This document shows, one piece after another, positions 25,533-33,944 of a stretch of DNA of 49,237 nt. The translations under genes and the position numbers were made by a program. Source of the stretch: Chrysomallon squamiferum (Eukaryota > Mollusca > Gastropoda > Neomphalida > Peltospiridae); contig CM022674.1 in NCBI GenBank assembly GCA_012295275.1, positions 17,615,590-17,664,826 of the forward strand. The letters run 5' to 3'. The first letter of the stretch is position 1. Every line of letters starts with the position of its first letter. The notes beneath the pieces are model-generated. The model had not been told where the DNA came from, ran no database searches, and saw only the letters and a list, made by a program, of their open reading frames with translations.

Positions 25533-28500
25533 TAGATAGATAATATATATAAATATTTATTTATTTATATATATATACAGTCATAGATTGATATATATAT
25601 AAATACACTGAAAACGTATAAGATCAAAGTGACTACTTGACGGTTTAAGTATAGTCATGGTACAACCGAAATGACTGTTGTAATATAATTATTTGTACCA
25701 GTCGTACAGAGACCTTGCATTACATTTTCATTTTTACGTGACGATATAAACTAATTACAATGCATATGCTCATAGAATGCAAAGAGAGGGATTAAGGACT
25801 TATAGAAACAAGAAAATATAAGGGAAATAAGTCAAAACTAATAACTAAAGTAGGTGTATTTTCTGTAATAATTAACTAATTAACTTCCTATCTTCGCGCA
25901 ATAACAGTATTTTTCTCCATCAAGCATACATTCTTTATAACACATTGGTTAAAAAGCTACTGGAAACTAAATATTTTTTAGAAAATAAATCAGATGGCCA
26001 TTTTTGTGATTTTAAAATCGCAAATAATTCGAGATTCGAGACACAATTATCGATGAAAAATACCATTAAATCATTTCGGAAATCTTCTTTCTATGATTCA
26101 TAAGTAAGACGTAAGTAATTTAAGAAAAATAATCTAATATAATCCATCCTCGAACACGTCATACAACAGGAATTGTATGTCCGCCATGACACTTTAGCGA
26201 TACATCGCCGAGATGAACGTGTTTGACGAGGTAAAGAATTCAATTAGCATCTTTGCAGCATCTTGATAACATTTCAAACAATAAGATAAAAATACGAACT
26301 GATTGTATACTGTGAAATAAATAAAGAACCAACAGAAACTACAAAAAACAATACAGTATAAGTTTTCCTTACCAGCAGAAGTGACACAACTTATTCGCCA
26401 TCTCCTCGCTCTGTTAATCACCCAGCAATGAGCTACTTTGTGTAGCTTTCAGAGTGCTCCGGGCAGACACTGTTTATTTATTATTTATTTATTTGTTCGA
26501 GGTCACTGGTTTAGCTGAATGCATTATCACTGAGAGTTGGCTAAAATGTCAGTCAGTTTTCTAAGTGTGTCATGTTTCTGAAATATGATTTCAGGTTAAA
26601 GTCAAAATGATATTGGGCGGATTATCAACAATGTTGAAGAAAATTATAATACTGCTGTACCTCAAACGTAAAACTGATATGAAATAAATATTTTAATTTT
26701 TTTTTAATTCTCTCATGTGTAAGGGTTTTTTAATTAAATTAAGTAGGCCTAACTAAAAAATAAAAATCTGACGTCTAATCCACTGAAACACTTCAAAGTG
26801 GAATGAACAAACAGGCACAGCAGTAGGAAGAAAAGTAAATGTGTTATTATACTGACTGTTAAAATTATATTTAAAAACAAAAACACATTTTAATCAAAAC
26901 CGTCACAAAAATGAACTGAAGAATAAATGTAAAATAAATAAATGAATATGAAATAAATAAACAAACACAAAGAAGTGAATAAAGAAAGAAAGAACGAAGT
27001 AGAATCTGGATACGGACATTTGCCCCCCCCCCAATAATAAAGTGCATAGGCGGAAAAATCCACAAGCAGAAATGCAAGATAGGATAAATGTTCCACGAAT
27101 TAACATAAAATGTATATCGGATAATTATAATAATTACAAAAGGAAAAACAGACATAACATTCAGTCATTGTTTATAAAATAGCCTTTCACTTTATTGTTA
27201 ATTGTGGGATTTATGCAATTATTTAATAGGTCAAGTAAATTGGGTGTGACGAGCTTTAATGAATGAATAACTTTAAAAATAATTAGTATGACAGGTGACA
27301 TAGCATAGCTTGGACAATATGAAATGATTTTTCACTTGACACTGACAACACTGATTTCGATGTAAGTTTTAAATTAATTTATTACACGTTTGCAGTGAGA
27401 AAAAAACCTCCATGAATGGATGATTGTACCCTTTCCTCTTTGGCTTGCATGTGGACTCAGCTTTTGATGCGTTTTAAACAGCCAGAAACTAATCGCTTCA
27501 TTAACTAGGTTTAATATATTTAAAAAAATAATAATAAAAAAAAATAAAAAAAAAAATAAGAAAATAAAACAAATTGGGTAATATATTTTAATTCAATCCT
27601 TAACAAGTTAGTCTTGGAATAAATCACCGAGCTGGCAATAATGCGTTCTATATAGTAATTTTTTGTGAAATGCAGAGATTCCTTTGAACTACAAAACAGA
27701 TTATAGAAGCTAATTGTTTATCTAAGGGGCCTACCTGACGTTTGTTTAGTCACTTTCTTTCTGTATCTTTAGTTTTTGTTTGCGCTGTTGAGCTATATCT
27801 CCTTTTCTCTGTGTTGTACATATATTTTTGTGGTTACATCTAAACCAACGTCCAATAATGTAAAATGTAGACAACAGACCTGACCTTCCTAATGTTAAGG
27901 AGTCCAGTCTCTCACACCGGATAATGTTATTAAATGTTTGCTACGTTCTTTAAACGATGGCACAATGCACACATAACACAGTGTATTGTTTGTGCGTCTG
28001 TCTGTGTGTGAATGTAAATTTGTATAACGTTATCACTACATTCTTATTAATATATGGATAGATAGATAGATAGATAGATAGATATATATAGATATATTGA
28101 GAGATAGATTGAGAGATAGATATAAAGATAGTGACAATTTATAAGATTATGGGGACTACTTGACTGATTAAGTATAGTCATGGTACAACCGAAATGAATG
28201 GTGTAATAACATGATTTGTACCAGTCGTACAGAGACCTTGTATTACTTTATCATTCTTTCTCGATGATATAGACTAATTACAATGCATATACTCATAGAA
28301 TGCAAAAAGAGGGATCAAGGACTTATAAAAACAAGAAAATATAAGGGAAATAACTGAAAACTAATAATTAAAGTAGGTGTATTTTCTGTAATAATTAACT
28401 AATTAACTTCCTATCTTCGCGCAATAACAGTATTTTTCTCCATCAAGCATAGATTCTTTATAACACATTGGATAAAAAGCTACTGGAAACTAAATATTTT

Positions 28501-28935
28501 TTAGAAAATAAATCTGATAGCCATTTTTATGATTTTAAAATCGCAAATCATCCGAGATTCGGGACACAATTATGGATGATAAATACCATTAAACCATTTA
28601 AGACATTTGTTTTCTATGATTCTTAAGTAAGATGTAAATAATCCAATATAATCCATCCTCAAACATGAGTCATATAACAGTAATTTTGGTCCGCCATGAC
28701 ACTTTATCGATACATCGCCGAGATGAGCGTGTTTCACGAGGTAAAGAATTCAATTAGCATGTTTGCAGAATCTTGATAAAATTTCAAACAATAAGATAAA
28801 AATACGAATTGTATACTGTGAAATAAATAAAGAACTAACAGAAACTACAAAAAACAATATAGTATAAGTTTTCCTTACCAGCAGAAGTGACAGAATTTAT
28901 TCGCCATCTCCTCGCTCTGTTAATCACCCAGCAAT
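4128..28935 (-). CDS. Gene model: RHIM-like motif / nSTAND NTPase / ankyrin-repeat protein (multi-exon)
   Basis: Gene-level entry. Proposed exons in coding order: first exon (ATG at 28907, 26401 or 23800); 120-nt exon 18608-18489 and/or 15118-14999; 14458-14211; 13688-13602; 11432-11346; 9993-9961; 9666-5867, with an open ankyrin continuation down to 4128. Phases fit throughout: 2 after the first exon, 2/2 for the 120-nt exons, 2 to 1 for 14458-14211, 1/1 for the three small exons, 1 into the main exon. The product would be a cytosolic STAND-class ATPase with a basic, low-complexity N terminus and a very long ankyrin sensor. Such proteins are usually innate-immune or signalling receptors; that role is inference. 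Most donors are GTAAG-type. No transcript evidence is available, and extra or skipped exons are possible. Confidence 0.6.
4411..5715 (-). repeat. 435-bp higher-order tandem repeat in the ankyrin array
   Basis: Three near-identical units (about 4411-4845, 4846-5280, 5281-5715), each 435 bp or 145 codons, hold four ankyrin repeats: three of 33 residues and one of about 46. Units differ by only a few substitutions, for example LCLLKQ versus LCLLEQ. This indicates recent unequal crossing-over or gene conversion. The period is a multiple of three, so whole-unit gain or loss keeps the frame. Confidence 0.85.
5626..5931 (-). pseudogene. Damaged ankyrin segment with 37-bp tandem duplication
   Basis: A 37-bp sequence (starting AAGTGTAAAACAG on the plus strand) occurs twice in a row, at 5626-5662 and 5663-5699, and shifts the frame by one. 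Beyond it, up to about 5931, ankyrin-like sequence is interrupted by several small deletions and insertions. SYKRKVALVLLEHGAD is readable in one frame and GCLHYKILxLCLLEQGADPN in another. The NTPase exon stops at 5867-5869 because of one of these shifts. The whole stretch could instead be an intron of about 278 bp if the donor at 5931-5930 and the acceptor at 5655-5654 are used. Confidence 0.7.
5867..9666 (-). CDS. Main exon: nSTAND3-like NTPase domain followed by ankyrin repeats
   Basis: Exon opens after an acceptor (TGATACAG) at 9667 in phase 1; the first residues include QLNSVDRRVYVETRAEERG. Numbering from the Leu codon at 9586: Walker A GCPGSGKTT at 11-19, Walker B CIVLIDD at about 55-61, and a sensor-like CIITLR near 94-99. 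A helical region of roughly 370 residues follows, then ankyrin repeats from about residue 475 to the end. Early repeats are divergent (DEDVVRMLLKSG); late ones are near-identical (NNSVLHLAAKHGNVEIVTAL). The layout fits the 'novel STAND NTPase 3' family of animal NLR-like proteins: ATP-driven switch plus repeat sensor. The last 20 or so codons (from IDCKKTGK) are frame-shifted repeat sequence before the stop. Start codons lie in upstream exons; nothing in this exon resembles a start. Substrate and partner are unknown. Confidence 0.85.
9955..10230. repeat. Duplicated intron segment, copy 1 (paired with about 12841-13095)
   Basis: Over 200 bp, from the microexon through ACTGATG(C/A)TGAGTAAAAGA to TACTACTGCTGTTGTT-type sequence, matches 12841-13095 with small indels. 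The copy here keeps working splice sites around the microexon; the other does not. Confidence 0.75.
9961..9993 (-). CDS. 33-nt phase-1/1 microexon of the STAND-ankyrin gene
   Basis: Bounded by a good acceptor (TATTTCAG) and a GTATTT donor. It encodes KTDGRTSHIK plus split codons and joins in phase 1 both to the exon before and to the main exon. A decayed copy lies at about 12841-12868. Its small size makes it a likely optional cassette. Confidence 0.5.
10219..10438. repeat. Simple repeats: (TTA)n-(TAG)n and (TG)n
   Basis: (ATT)n runs into (AGT)n at 10219-10267. A (TG)n tract occupies about 10390-10438. The forward frame over the TG tract is only a poly-CV artefact. Confidence 0.9.
10570..10792 (-). 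pseudogene. Unrecognised decayed coding fragment
   Basis: The minus strand reads about 70 codons with a single stop, including EIEQFNPEAIRLEQFHMENV, THVNAGQG and, after the stop, KAGFLTPTGQFEETKVMDYP. Composition looks protein-like, unlike the low-complexity surroundings. I do not recognise the family. It may be a transposon remnant inside the large intron between the 33-nt and 87-nt exons; it shows no convincing splice sites of its own. Confidence 0.3.
11346..11432 (-). CDS. 87-nt phase-1/1 exon (no RHIM core), STAND-ankyrin gene
   Basis: Acceptor CTTTTTGCAG and donor A/GTAAGT bound exactly 87 nt. The peptide includes VECNVNMRTDTNLSSN and SGDEAVKT. It has the same length, phases and donor context as the RHIM-like exon at 13602-13688. 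Aligned from the 3' end, the Gly and the following x-E match, but the QIG core reads VSG. It may be a degenerate twin of that exon. Confidence 0.5.
11433..12480. other. Intron sequence rich in CA/TA simple repeats
   Basis: No exon was recognised. A (TA)n block sits at about 12065-12103 within a (CATA/CACA)n-rich zone (12030-12225), and a second TG/TA tract at about 12400-12441. Overlapping frames here are repeat artefacts. Confidence 0.6.
12489..12806 (+). mobile_element. LINE 3'-end fragment, second copy
   Basis: The sequence TAAAAATTAGGATCTTTACTT and the following TTGTGTACTAGAAGATATTT, a long (ATT)n tract, and later GACAAACACCATTTGTCCAT parallel 1290-1545 in order and orientation. Only the extreme 3' end of the element is present. 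Confidence 0.5.
12841..13095 (-). pseudogene. Dead duplicate of the 33-nt microexon and its flank
   Basis: Matches 9955-10230. The core ACTGATGGAC(A/G)A(A/G)CATCC is kept. The acceptor region carrying TTTCAG and the first exon bases is deleted, and the donor is replaced by AAAATGAAAAG with no GT. The exon therefore cannot be spliced in. Confidence 0.65.
13085..13232. repeat. Simple repeats (ATT)n, (CATA)n, (AC)n
   Basis: Consecutive microsatellites, the longest a pure (AC)n run at about 13199-13232. Non-coding. Confidence 0.9.
13602..13688 (-). CDS. 87-nt phase-1/1 exon encoding a RHIM-like amyloid motif
   Basis: Acceptor TTTCACAG and donor A/GTAAGT enclose 87 nt. The peptide holds VNIHDCQHFQIGAENNL. 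It fits the RHIM pattern: alternating hydrophobic residues, then an aromatic or aliphatic residue, Q-I-G, two residues, N, one residue, L. RHIMs occur in RIPK1, RIPK3, TRIF and ZBP1, with cryptic versions in fly IMD and PGRP-LC/LE. They form hetero-amyloids that relay death or NF-kB signals. Here the motif would lie N-terminal to a STAND NTPase, the position expected of a signalling module. The reading frame is open on both sides of the junctions (preceding SSSR; following Met or Lys depending on splicing). Amyloid function is inference. Confidence 0.6.
14211..14458 (-). CDS. Ser/Thr-rich low-complexity exon of the STAND-ankyrin gene
   Basis: Acceptor TTTTTTACAG at 14459 and donor CGTG/GTAATG. 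It enters in phase 2 and leaves in phase 1. The peptide runs SSANMDDQNESSEVSSNTTA and continues with imperfect repeats of (T/S)AVS(S/L)xE/D(T/S/N)(V/M)T. It is acidic and disordered-looking, without a signal peptide. MDDQNE contains a possible alternative start (ATG at 14446), but the frame stays open into the preceding 120-nt exon, so this is probably internal. It would serve as a flexible linker before the RHIM-like exon. Confidence 0.55.
14870..15362. repeat. About 0.5-kb tandem duplication, copy A (paired with 18358-18870)
   Basis: High similarity to 18358-18870 over intron, exon and intron, including the TTATTTAGAAATACTCAGGA and TTGTCAGAAATCAC blocks. The right edge of copy A was split by the hAT insertion at 15363. 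Confidence 0.8.
14999..15118 (-). CDS. 120-nt basic Pro-rich exon, copy A
   Basis: Acceptor GTGTTTCAG and donor AG/GTAAGA; phase 2 in and out. It encodes LTRKQSSRTAEKRRNPEAEP, then APVSASPPPKKMKKNKSKM. The KRR and KKMKKNKSK clusters resemble a bipartite nuclear-localisation or basic-tail signal. Copy B at 18489-18608 has the same length and phases, so either or both can be included without changing frame. Confidence 0.55.
15363..18337 (+). mobile_element. Defective hAT DNA transposon, about 3.0 kb
   Basis: The left end begins CAGGGGTGCTCACACTTTTT; the right end, reverse-complemented, begins CAGAGGTGTCCAATACTTCG. These are imperfect terminal inverted repeats of a known animal hAT type. Subterminal GATCTACC / GATCGACTGG-like words are also typical. 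The 8-bp flanks are GCATAGAG and GCTTACAG (6 of 8 identical), consistent with an aged 8-bp target duplication. A decayed transposase lies inside. The paralogous site in copy B reads GCATTCAG, giving an empty-site comparison. Confidence 0.8.
15869..17790 (+). pseudogene. Decayed hAT transposase (ZNF862/KIAA1586-like)
   Basis: Open segments, each in a forward frame and broken by stops and shifts, follow the family order. An N-terminal Cys/basic part begins MSKLQCKSC. A middle part reads FNVGILIGALTVMETEGSEW and then IIHCSALRIEGAVKDAFTE, matching the usual 'HC..HR.ELA.KDAF' motif. A C-terminal dimerisation-like part reads ALAIASVESGTSALSR, a stop, then LTNTRLNMSNCTLDDLL. An acidic tail ends at 17787. 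At least five in-frame stops rule out a working enzyme. Gene-level names refer to domesticated relatives recalled from memory. Confidence 0.7.
18358..18870. repeat. About 0.5-kb tandem duplication, copy B
   Basis: Partner of 14870-15362. It keeps the uninterrupted junction GTCTGCATTCAGAACGGAAA that corresponds to the hAT insertion point in copy A. Confidence 0.8.
18489..18608 (-). CDS. 120-nt basic Pro-rich exon, copy B
   Basis: Acceptor TTTTTCAG and donor AG/GTAAGA; phase 2 in and out. It encodes LTTKHSSRTAEKHRNPEAEP, then TPVSPSPPPKKMGIDNSKM. It is about 80% identical in protein to copy A, but the C-terminal basic run KKMKKNKSK has become KKMGIDNSK. Splice sites are intact in both copies. 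It joins directly in phase 2 to the first exon MANK(L/F)CHFC, giving a Cys-rich then Lys/Arg-rich N terminus. Confidence 0.55.
18871..20840. other. Intron sequence without recognised features
   Basis: AT-rich DNA with no convincing exon, transposon end or RNA gene. A (TA)n block lies at about 19938-19959. Confidence 0.45.
20841..20919 (-). pseudogene. Exon-like fragment resembling the start of the nSTAND domain
   Basis: An acceptor-like CTATTGACAG precedes a minus-strand frame of about 25 codons, DRRVVWTVTDNLFNIQQLMS then KDGLN and a stop. A GTAAGT follows. The peptide resembles VDRRVYVETR...LLKKNG in the main exon. It could be a relic of a duplicated NTPase exon, or an untranslated 5' exon. 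A related, more decayed sequence (shared CAGGAC.GAA.AGTT.TATG) lies at about 21640-21740. Resemblance was judged by eye. Confidence 0.3.
20990..22554. other. Intron sequence without recognised exons
   Basis: AT-rich; short open frames at 21367-21570 (minus) and 22168-22371 (plus) have no recognisable motif or splice context. The part near 21640-21740 is related to 20860-20960. Confidence 0.4.
22555..24760 (-). repeat. Tandem promoter/first-exon cassette, copy 1
   Basis: First of three direct repeats, each about 2.2-2.6 kb. Shared landmarks: GACTCAGCTTTTGATGCG, CTACCTGACGTTTGTTTAG, CACAATGCACACATAACACA, the block around TTTAGCGATACATCGCCGAG, and the first exon. This copy lacks most of the TA/GATA-rich part present in copies 2 and 3. 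Confidence 0.85.
23772..23878 (-). CDS. First exon (copy 1): 5' UTR plus MANKLCHFC
   Basis: On the minus strand, GAGGAGATGGCG gives a strong Kozak context (ATG at 23800) and the frame MANKLCHFC runs to a TG/GTAAGG donor at 23772. It ends in phase 2, matching the 120-nt exons. A TATA-like AATAAATAATAAATAA lies upstream, near 23878-23893. The transcription start is not determined. The conserved GC-richer 5' UTR in an AT-rich setting supports a real exon. Confidence 0.55.
25463..25540. repeat. (TA)n followed by (GATA)n microsatellite
   Basis: A pure (TA) run to about 25500, then GATA units. A related, shorter GATA block occurs in copy 3 at about 28056-28092. Confidence 0.9.
26373..26478 (-). 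CDS. First exon (copy 2): 5' UTR plus MANKLCHFC
   Basis: Coding part is identical to copy 1 (ATG at 26401, donor TG/GTAAGG after 26373). Preserved start, Kozak context and donor suggest an alternative promoter rather than a relic. Confidence 0.5.
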
Positions 28936-28980
28936 GAGCTACTTTGTGTAGCTTTCAGAGTACTCCGTGCAGACACTGTT
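28879..28980 (-). CDS. First exon (copy 3): 5' UTR plus MANKFCHFC
   Basis: ATG at 28907, donor TG/GTAAGG after 28879. One residue differs from copies 1 and 2 (F for L). The 5' UTR is conserved until the sequence upstream is broken by the (TTA)n expansion at 28981, which separates it from the conserved upstream promoter region. This copy may have lost or changed its promoter. Confidence 0.45.
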
Positions 28981-28998
28981 TATTTATTTATTTATTTA

Positions 28999-29089
<91 letters not shown>
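28981..29089. repeat. Long (TTTA)n-(TTA)n microsatellite
   Basis: About 30 TTA units directly next to the copy-3 first exon's 5' UTR. Confidence 0.95.
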
Positions 29090-29563
29090 TTGATGTTCTG
29101 ATACAATTTTTTTTGTTACATACTGAAAATAATTCGCCTGGCTTACACGCCCATCTCTCAAGTTTCATCTTCTTTATGTACTTTATTCTAAAAAGCAGTT
29201 TGTTCTAGGTCACTGGTTTAGCTGAATGCATTATCACTGAGAGCTGGCTACAATGTCAGTCAGTTTTCTGAGTCTGTCATGTTTCTGAAAGATGATTTGA
29301 GGATAAAGTCAAAAACATAATGGGTGGGTTATCATCAATGTTGAATAAAATTATAATACTGCTGTACCTCAAAAGTAAAACTGATATGAAATAAATATTT
29401 AAATTTTACTTTTAACTCTCTCGTGTGTAAGGGTTTTTGAATTAAATTAAGTAGACCTAAGTAAAAAAAAAAAAAAAAATGGCGTTTAATCTACTGAAAC
29501 ACTTTTAAGTGGAATAAACAAACGGGCACAGTAGTAGGAAGAAAAGTAAATGTGTTATTATAG

Positions 29564-29588
29564 TAAATGTGTGTGTCTGTGTGTATAT

Positions 29589-29631
<43 letters not shown>

Positions 29632-31165
29632 TTTTTTTTTTTACACTGAATTCACAGAAAAAGTTATATATTCACTCTGTGTTTGAAATAAATTCACAAC
29701 TATTGTGAATAAATATTTTTATTTTACACTAGTTTCACTTTCTTTCCATTGGTTATTAATAAAGACAAGTAACAATTGATTCAAAAGTTAAAAAGATTTT
29801 TTATTCACAAAAATCATGATTATTAACTGATTTACAACAATTTTTTTTTTTTTTTTAAATGGTTAACAAACAAATCGAAGATATTTTACAAATTATTAAA
29901 AGGATAATGAGCAAACAGTTTGGAATGATTTTTCATTCTCAATGTTCAATCATGCCTGTACTGGGCACCCTATTCGAGTAAATTTAGAAGTTAATTTCAC
30001 TGATAATTAATTGCAAACATTTAAATTAAAATTAATAATCATTAAACATAATTATTATTAATAAGAAAATATGAAATACTAATTATAATAACAAATTTAA
30101 TTTAAAATGTACAATAATTATTACCTATATGAAAATGAAAAATGATATTAATAATAACAAATTACATTTAATTTAAAATACATGTATGTAAAATAATTGT
30201 TAAATCATAATTATTTTTTCAGTACGAAAATGTAAAATAATAATTATCATAACAAATTAGGAATAAGCTGAACACTCACAATGACTGTTTTATGGCTAAA
30301 CACAAAGCCTGGATTTCATCTAGTTTTATCACAGTTCAGTTTTTTCCCTTTCATGGTTTAATAATGTGTTATGAATCTGCTAATGTAAAAATATTATAAC
30401 AGTAATCTGTTATGAATAGGGAAATAAAAAAGCAATTGTTATTCTAAAATAAAATATGCAATGAAAGTATTATGCTAAATATTATGAATAAAATTAAAAA
30501 TATAACTTTTGTAACAATGTAACAATTAGGAATGGGGAAAAGCAAAATATTTATTACGTATTTGTTTGTTTTTTCTGAATATTCAAATGTAAAATATAAC
30601 AAATTATGAATGATCAAATGTTAACTGAAAAAAAGACAAATAAAAATGTATTACAACTTTCTTCATTTCAGAACATTTTAGTAACAGCAGTATGTAAGTG
30701 CATGTATTCATGTATGTATGTATGTATGTATGTATGTATGTATGTATGTATGTATGTATGTTTGTATGTTTGTAGTCCATATACTTGTATGTGTGTGTGT
30801 TTATGAGCATATACAGAAAAGATGAACACAATACAAGTCAATAAAAATAATTTAAGTGGGATTTTGTATACATATTGTAAATATAAAGAAATGAGAAAGA
30901 GTTCTGTTAACATATTCAAAAACAGGTTTAATAACAGATGTAAAGTTATTCTTCAAAAATAAATTATATATATATATATATGGTGTTTTTTTGGAATATA
31001 TTATATTGATAGGTATCTGGAATCATGGATAAAAGGTATTTGTGAAGGCAAACACACGCACATATGCATAAGTATATTGGCACAAATGTATACATGCAAA
31101 CATATATATATATATATATACTAAAGGATATATATATACACATATATATATAACACAAAGGATAG

Positions 31166-31196
<31 letters not shown>

Positions 31197-31222
31197 TGTG
31201 TGTACAAATATATATCTATCTA

Positions 31223-31271
<49 letters not shown>

Positions 31272-31288
31272 ATAGATAGGCACATCAA

Positions 31289-31319
<31 letters not shown>

Positions 31320-32500
31320 TATATACACACACATACACACACATACACACATATACACACACACAGACCCTGTACACAAAATGTGGATTCACATGATGTA
31401 ATTTTCTAAAGAACATTTTCAATGTAACTCCATTCACTGATTACACTGATTTCTTTCAATGAACATTGCAACAAATGACAGCAAAATAATCTTATTTCCA
31501 GTACACTCAAAATTACCACACGTAATTATAAACATCTTTGGTAATATAAATCTTGCGTGTGACAGAAATTTTTTTTTTTAAGAATAATGTGGTTTTTTGG
31601 GTGTTTTGTTTAAATGGTATAAATACATACAGATATTATAACACAGCCACTGATAAAGTAATGGTATTATAATATACATGTTAATAATTATAGTGTACAA
31701 ATGCATAATACAGTGATCATAATTAATTGTATAATGACAATATTAAACAAATCATGTCCAATTAAATATACATCTGATCAAAGGAATTTATATAAAGATT
31801 TTACCAGCTGGTGCAAAACATTTGATACATATAATTACAAATAAACAGTCAAAAAATATATTAGTTTGCACATAAAAACAGACATAAAGTATATATATTC
31901 ATACATGAATACACTGAAACATACATTCTGTATATTTATATGTTATTAATTTATTGTTTTGGTTCATCTATCACTGCATCTAACAAAGTATGACAATAAA
32001 ATAATATGAAATAATGTTAGAAATGAATATGTATTTCAAACCAATTATAACACCCTGTGTTATGTTGTTATACTTAATTATTAATTAAGATTGGACAGCA
32101 AAAAATATAAAATAAATAAAATAGAATTTGGAAATATGCAGACTATTTCTTCGTATCACCAAAAATAAATTTAATAAAAACTTTTAGACCACTTTCTCAA
32201 GCAATAGTTAAATGCACTTAGCAAATTAATGTAGAATAAAATAATTTAAAAAAAGGGTATTATTGTTTCTGTAATAAAAGAAGAAGAATAACAAATGTTC
32301 TGATTCACAACCTTTATAAAAATCATTTCAAAACAGTAAGAAAACAAAATACAACCATGTAAGTTAAACTAACAATCTTAAACCTGTAGTTTCTTAATCA
32401 GCAATTTCGTCCAAAGTGTTTACAATCAGTTCCATATGTTAAAATGTCGAACAATAAATTCAGCTTGACCTAACCATTAAAGTTAATTATTTGTTTGTCT
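29564..32500. other. Intergenic AT-rich DNA with many simple repeats
   Basis: Divides the STAND-ankyrin gene from the receptor-kinase-like gene; the latter's 3' end is at 32501. Simple repeats include (TA)n at about 29594-29625, (TATG)n at about 30713-30762, (TA)n at about 31214-31268 and CA tracts to 31370. No gene, RNA or transposon end was recognised. Minus-strand polyadenylation hexamers are plentiful but not diagnostic. Confidence 0.5.
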
Positions 32501-32578
32501 TCACGTTTCAATTTTTCTGTCAATTATTTTCTGAAATGATCCAGACTGATTTTGTACATTCTTCAAGGTCTGAAGAAC
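32501..32578 (-). CDS. Terminal exon of the kinase gene
   Basis: Acceptor ATTTACAG, phase 0, encoding VLQTLKNVQNQSGSFQKIID then RKIET and TGA at 32501. It directly follows RPTIKK of the preceding exon. The C-terminal tail after the kinase domain is short, with no SH2-binding Tyr. Confidence 0.75.
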   Translation of the reverse strand, partial: VLQTLKNVQNQSGSFQKIIDRKIET

Positions 32579-33227
32579 CTGTAAATAAAAAGGGAAGAAA
32601 TAGTGGCAGGTTATTTTGTGTATGACATTTACGTAGATATTTAAGTATATTATAACTGTTAGTTACTGGCAAATGATTGCAGTGTGATGTCGCCCATCAT
32701 TTGTACAGTAAGTAGCAATTTTTATTTATTAACATATTATTTGTTTAATCCTCATTTCTTATTTTTGTCTTAAATTAATTATTTTATTTTATTAATTAGA
32801 GAGAGAAATACACAGAGAGGTACAGATATGTATAGCTTTGTTTTGTTCTGTTTTGTTTTTGTTTGTTTAAGTTTTTTTGATGGAGGAATTATTTTTATTC
32901 ATATTTAAATTGTAATTAATATTAGACAGGTTTTTTTTTAAAGTTTTTTTTTGGAGAGCTGTTAAGGGGAGACAACTCACCTTTTTAATGGTTGGCCTGT
33001 CCTTTGAGTGCTGTGACCAGCAACTCTGCATGAGATCTTTGTACTGCGGCATCATGTTTGTTACACTGTTCAGCCGCGGCCTGCTTCCACGATTCACCAG
33101 CTCTATCACCTGTAAACACACTGCTGTTGTTTAACACACACATCAACATATCACAGGTGTGTACATACTAATGTGTGTTTGTACACCAACGCTCACAAAC
33201 ACACACACTCACACACACATGGTTTGA

Positions 33228-33274
<47 letters not shown>

Positions 33275-33748
33275 CAAGTGCATGTAAATAAACTAATTTA
33301 TACATGCATTTGGATACTAATATAAGTACCTTTACAGAGATACATATGCATTCAAGTATGCAAAAACACATATATAGAGAAATATATTAATAAATCAACT
33401 CAAATACATTTGTACACAGATACATGCAGACACATTCACACCCACACATATATTATTGCACATATATATACACATGCACACACTCAAACAATATACACAA
33501 ATACACACAAAAATAACAGATTGTATCACACTACATCTTGCTATGTGGTGGTATCTTCAAACTGGTCTTAACACACACATACACACACACACACATACAC
33601 AAACAACAAATTGTATCAAATTACCTCTTCCTCCTTCCAAACACATCCACACACAAACACACAAACATATACACAAACAAATCACATCAAACTACACCTT
33701 CTGTGGTCTCATCAAACAGGTCTTATCACACAAACACACACAGAAACA

Positions 33749-33785
<37 letters not shown>

Positions 33786-33887
33786 AAACAAACACACACA
33801 TACAAAAACACACACACACACACAAACACATAAAAATCACATCAAACTACCTCTTCCTCTGTGGCGATCTCTTCAAACAGGTCTTAA

Positions 33888-33944
<57 letters not shown>

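Larger units (their letters stand above)
24761..27365 (-). repeat. Tandem promoter/first-exon cassette, copy 2
   Basis: Direct repeat of copy 1, offset about 2.6 kb at the shared exon. It contains (TA)n/(GATA)n at about 25463-25540. The right-hand part (26820-27365) nearly matches 24220-24760 base for base, including a C-run near 27024. Confidence 0.85.
27366..29563 (-). repeat. Tandem promoter/first-exon cassette, copy 3 (outermost)
   Basis: Third direct repeat. It ends within the shared ATGTGTTATTATA sequence at about 29563, so it lacks the distal segment of copies 1 and 2. It has been interrupted by a long (TTA)n block and about 100 bp of unrelated sequence near 28990-29205. Confidence 0.85.

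Noticed and set aside
24267-27155. Pair of 94-codon hydrophobic frames beginning MSVFPFVIIII
   Set aside because: Present twice only because of the tandem cassette duplication; absent from copy 3, low-complexity, no gene context. A small membrane protein cannot be fully excluded.
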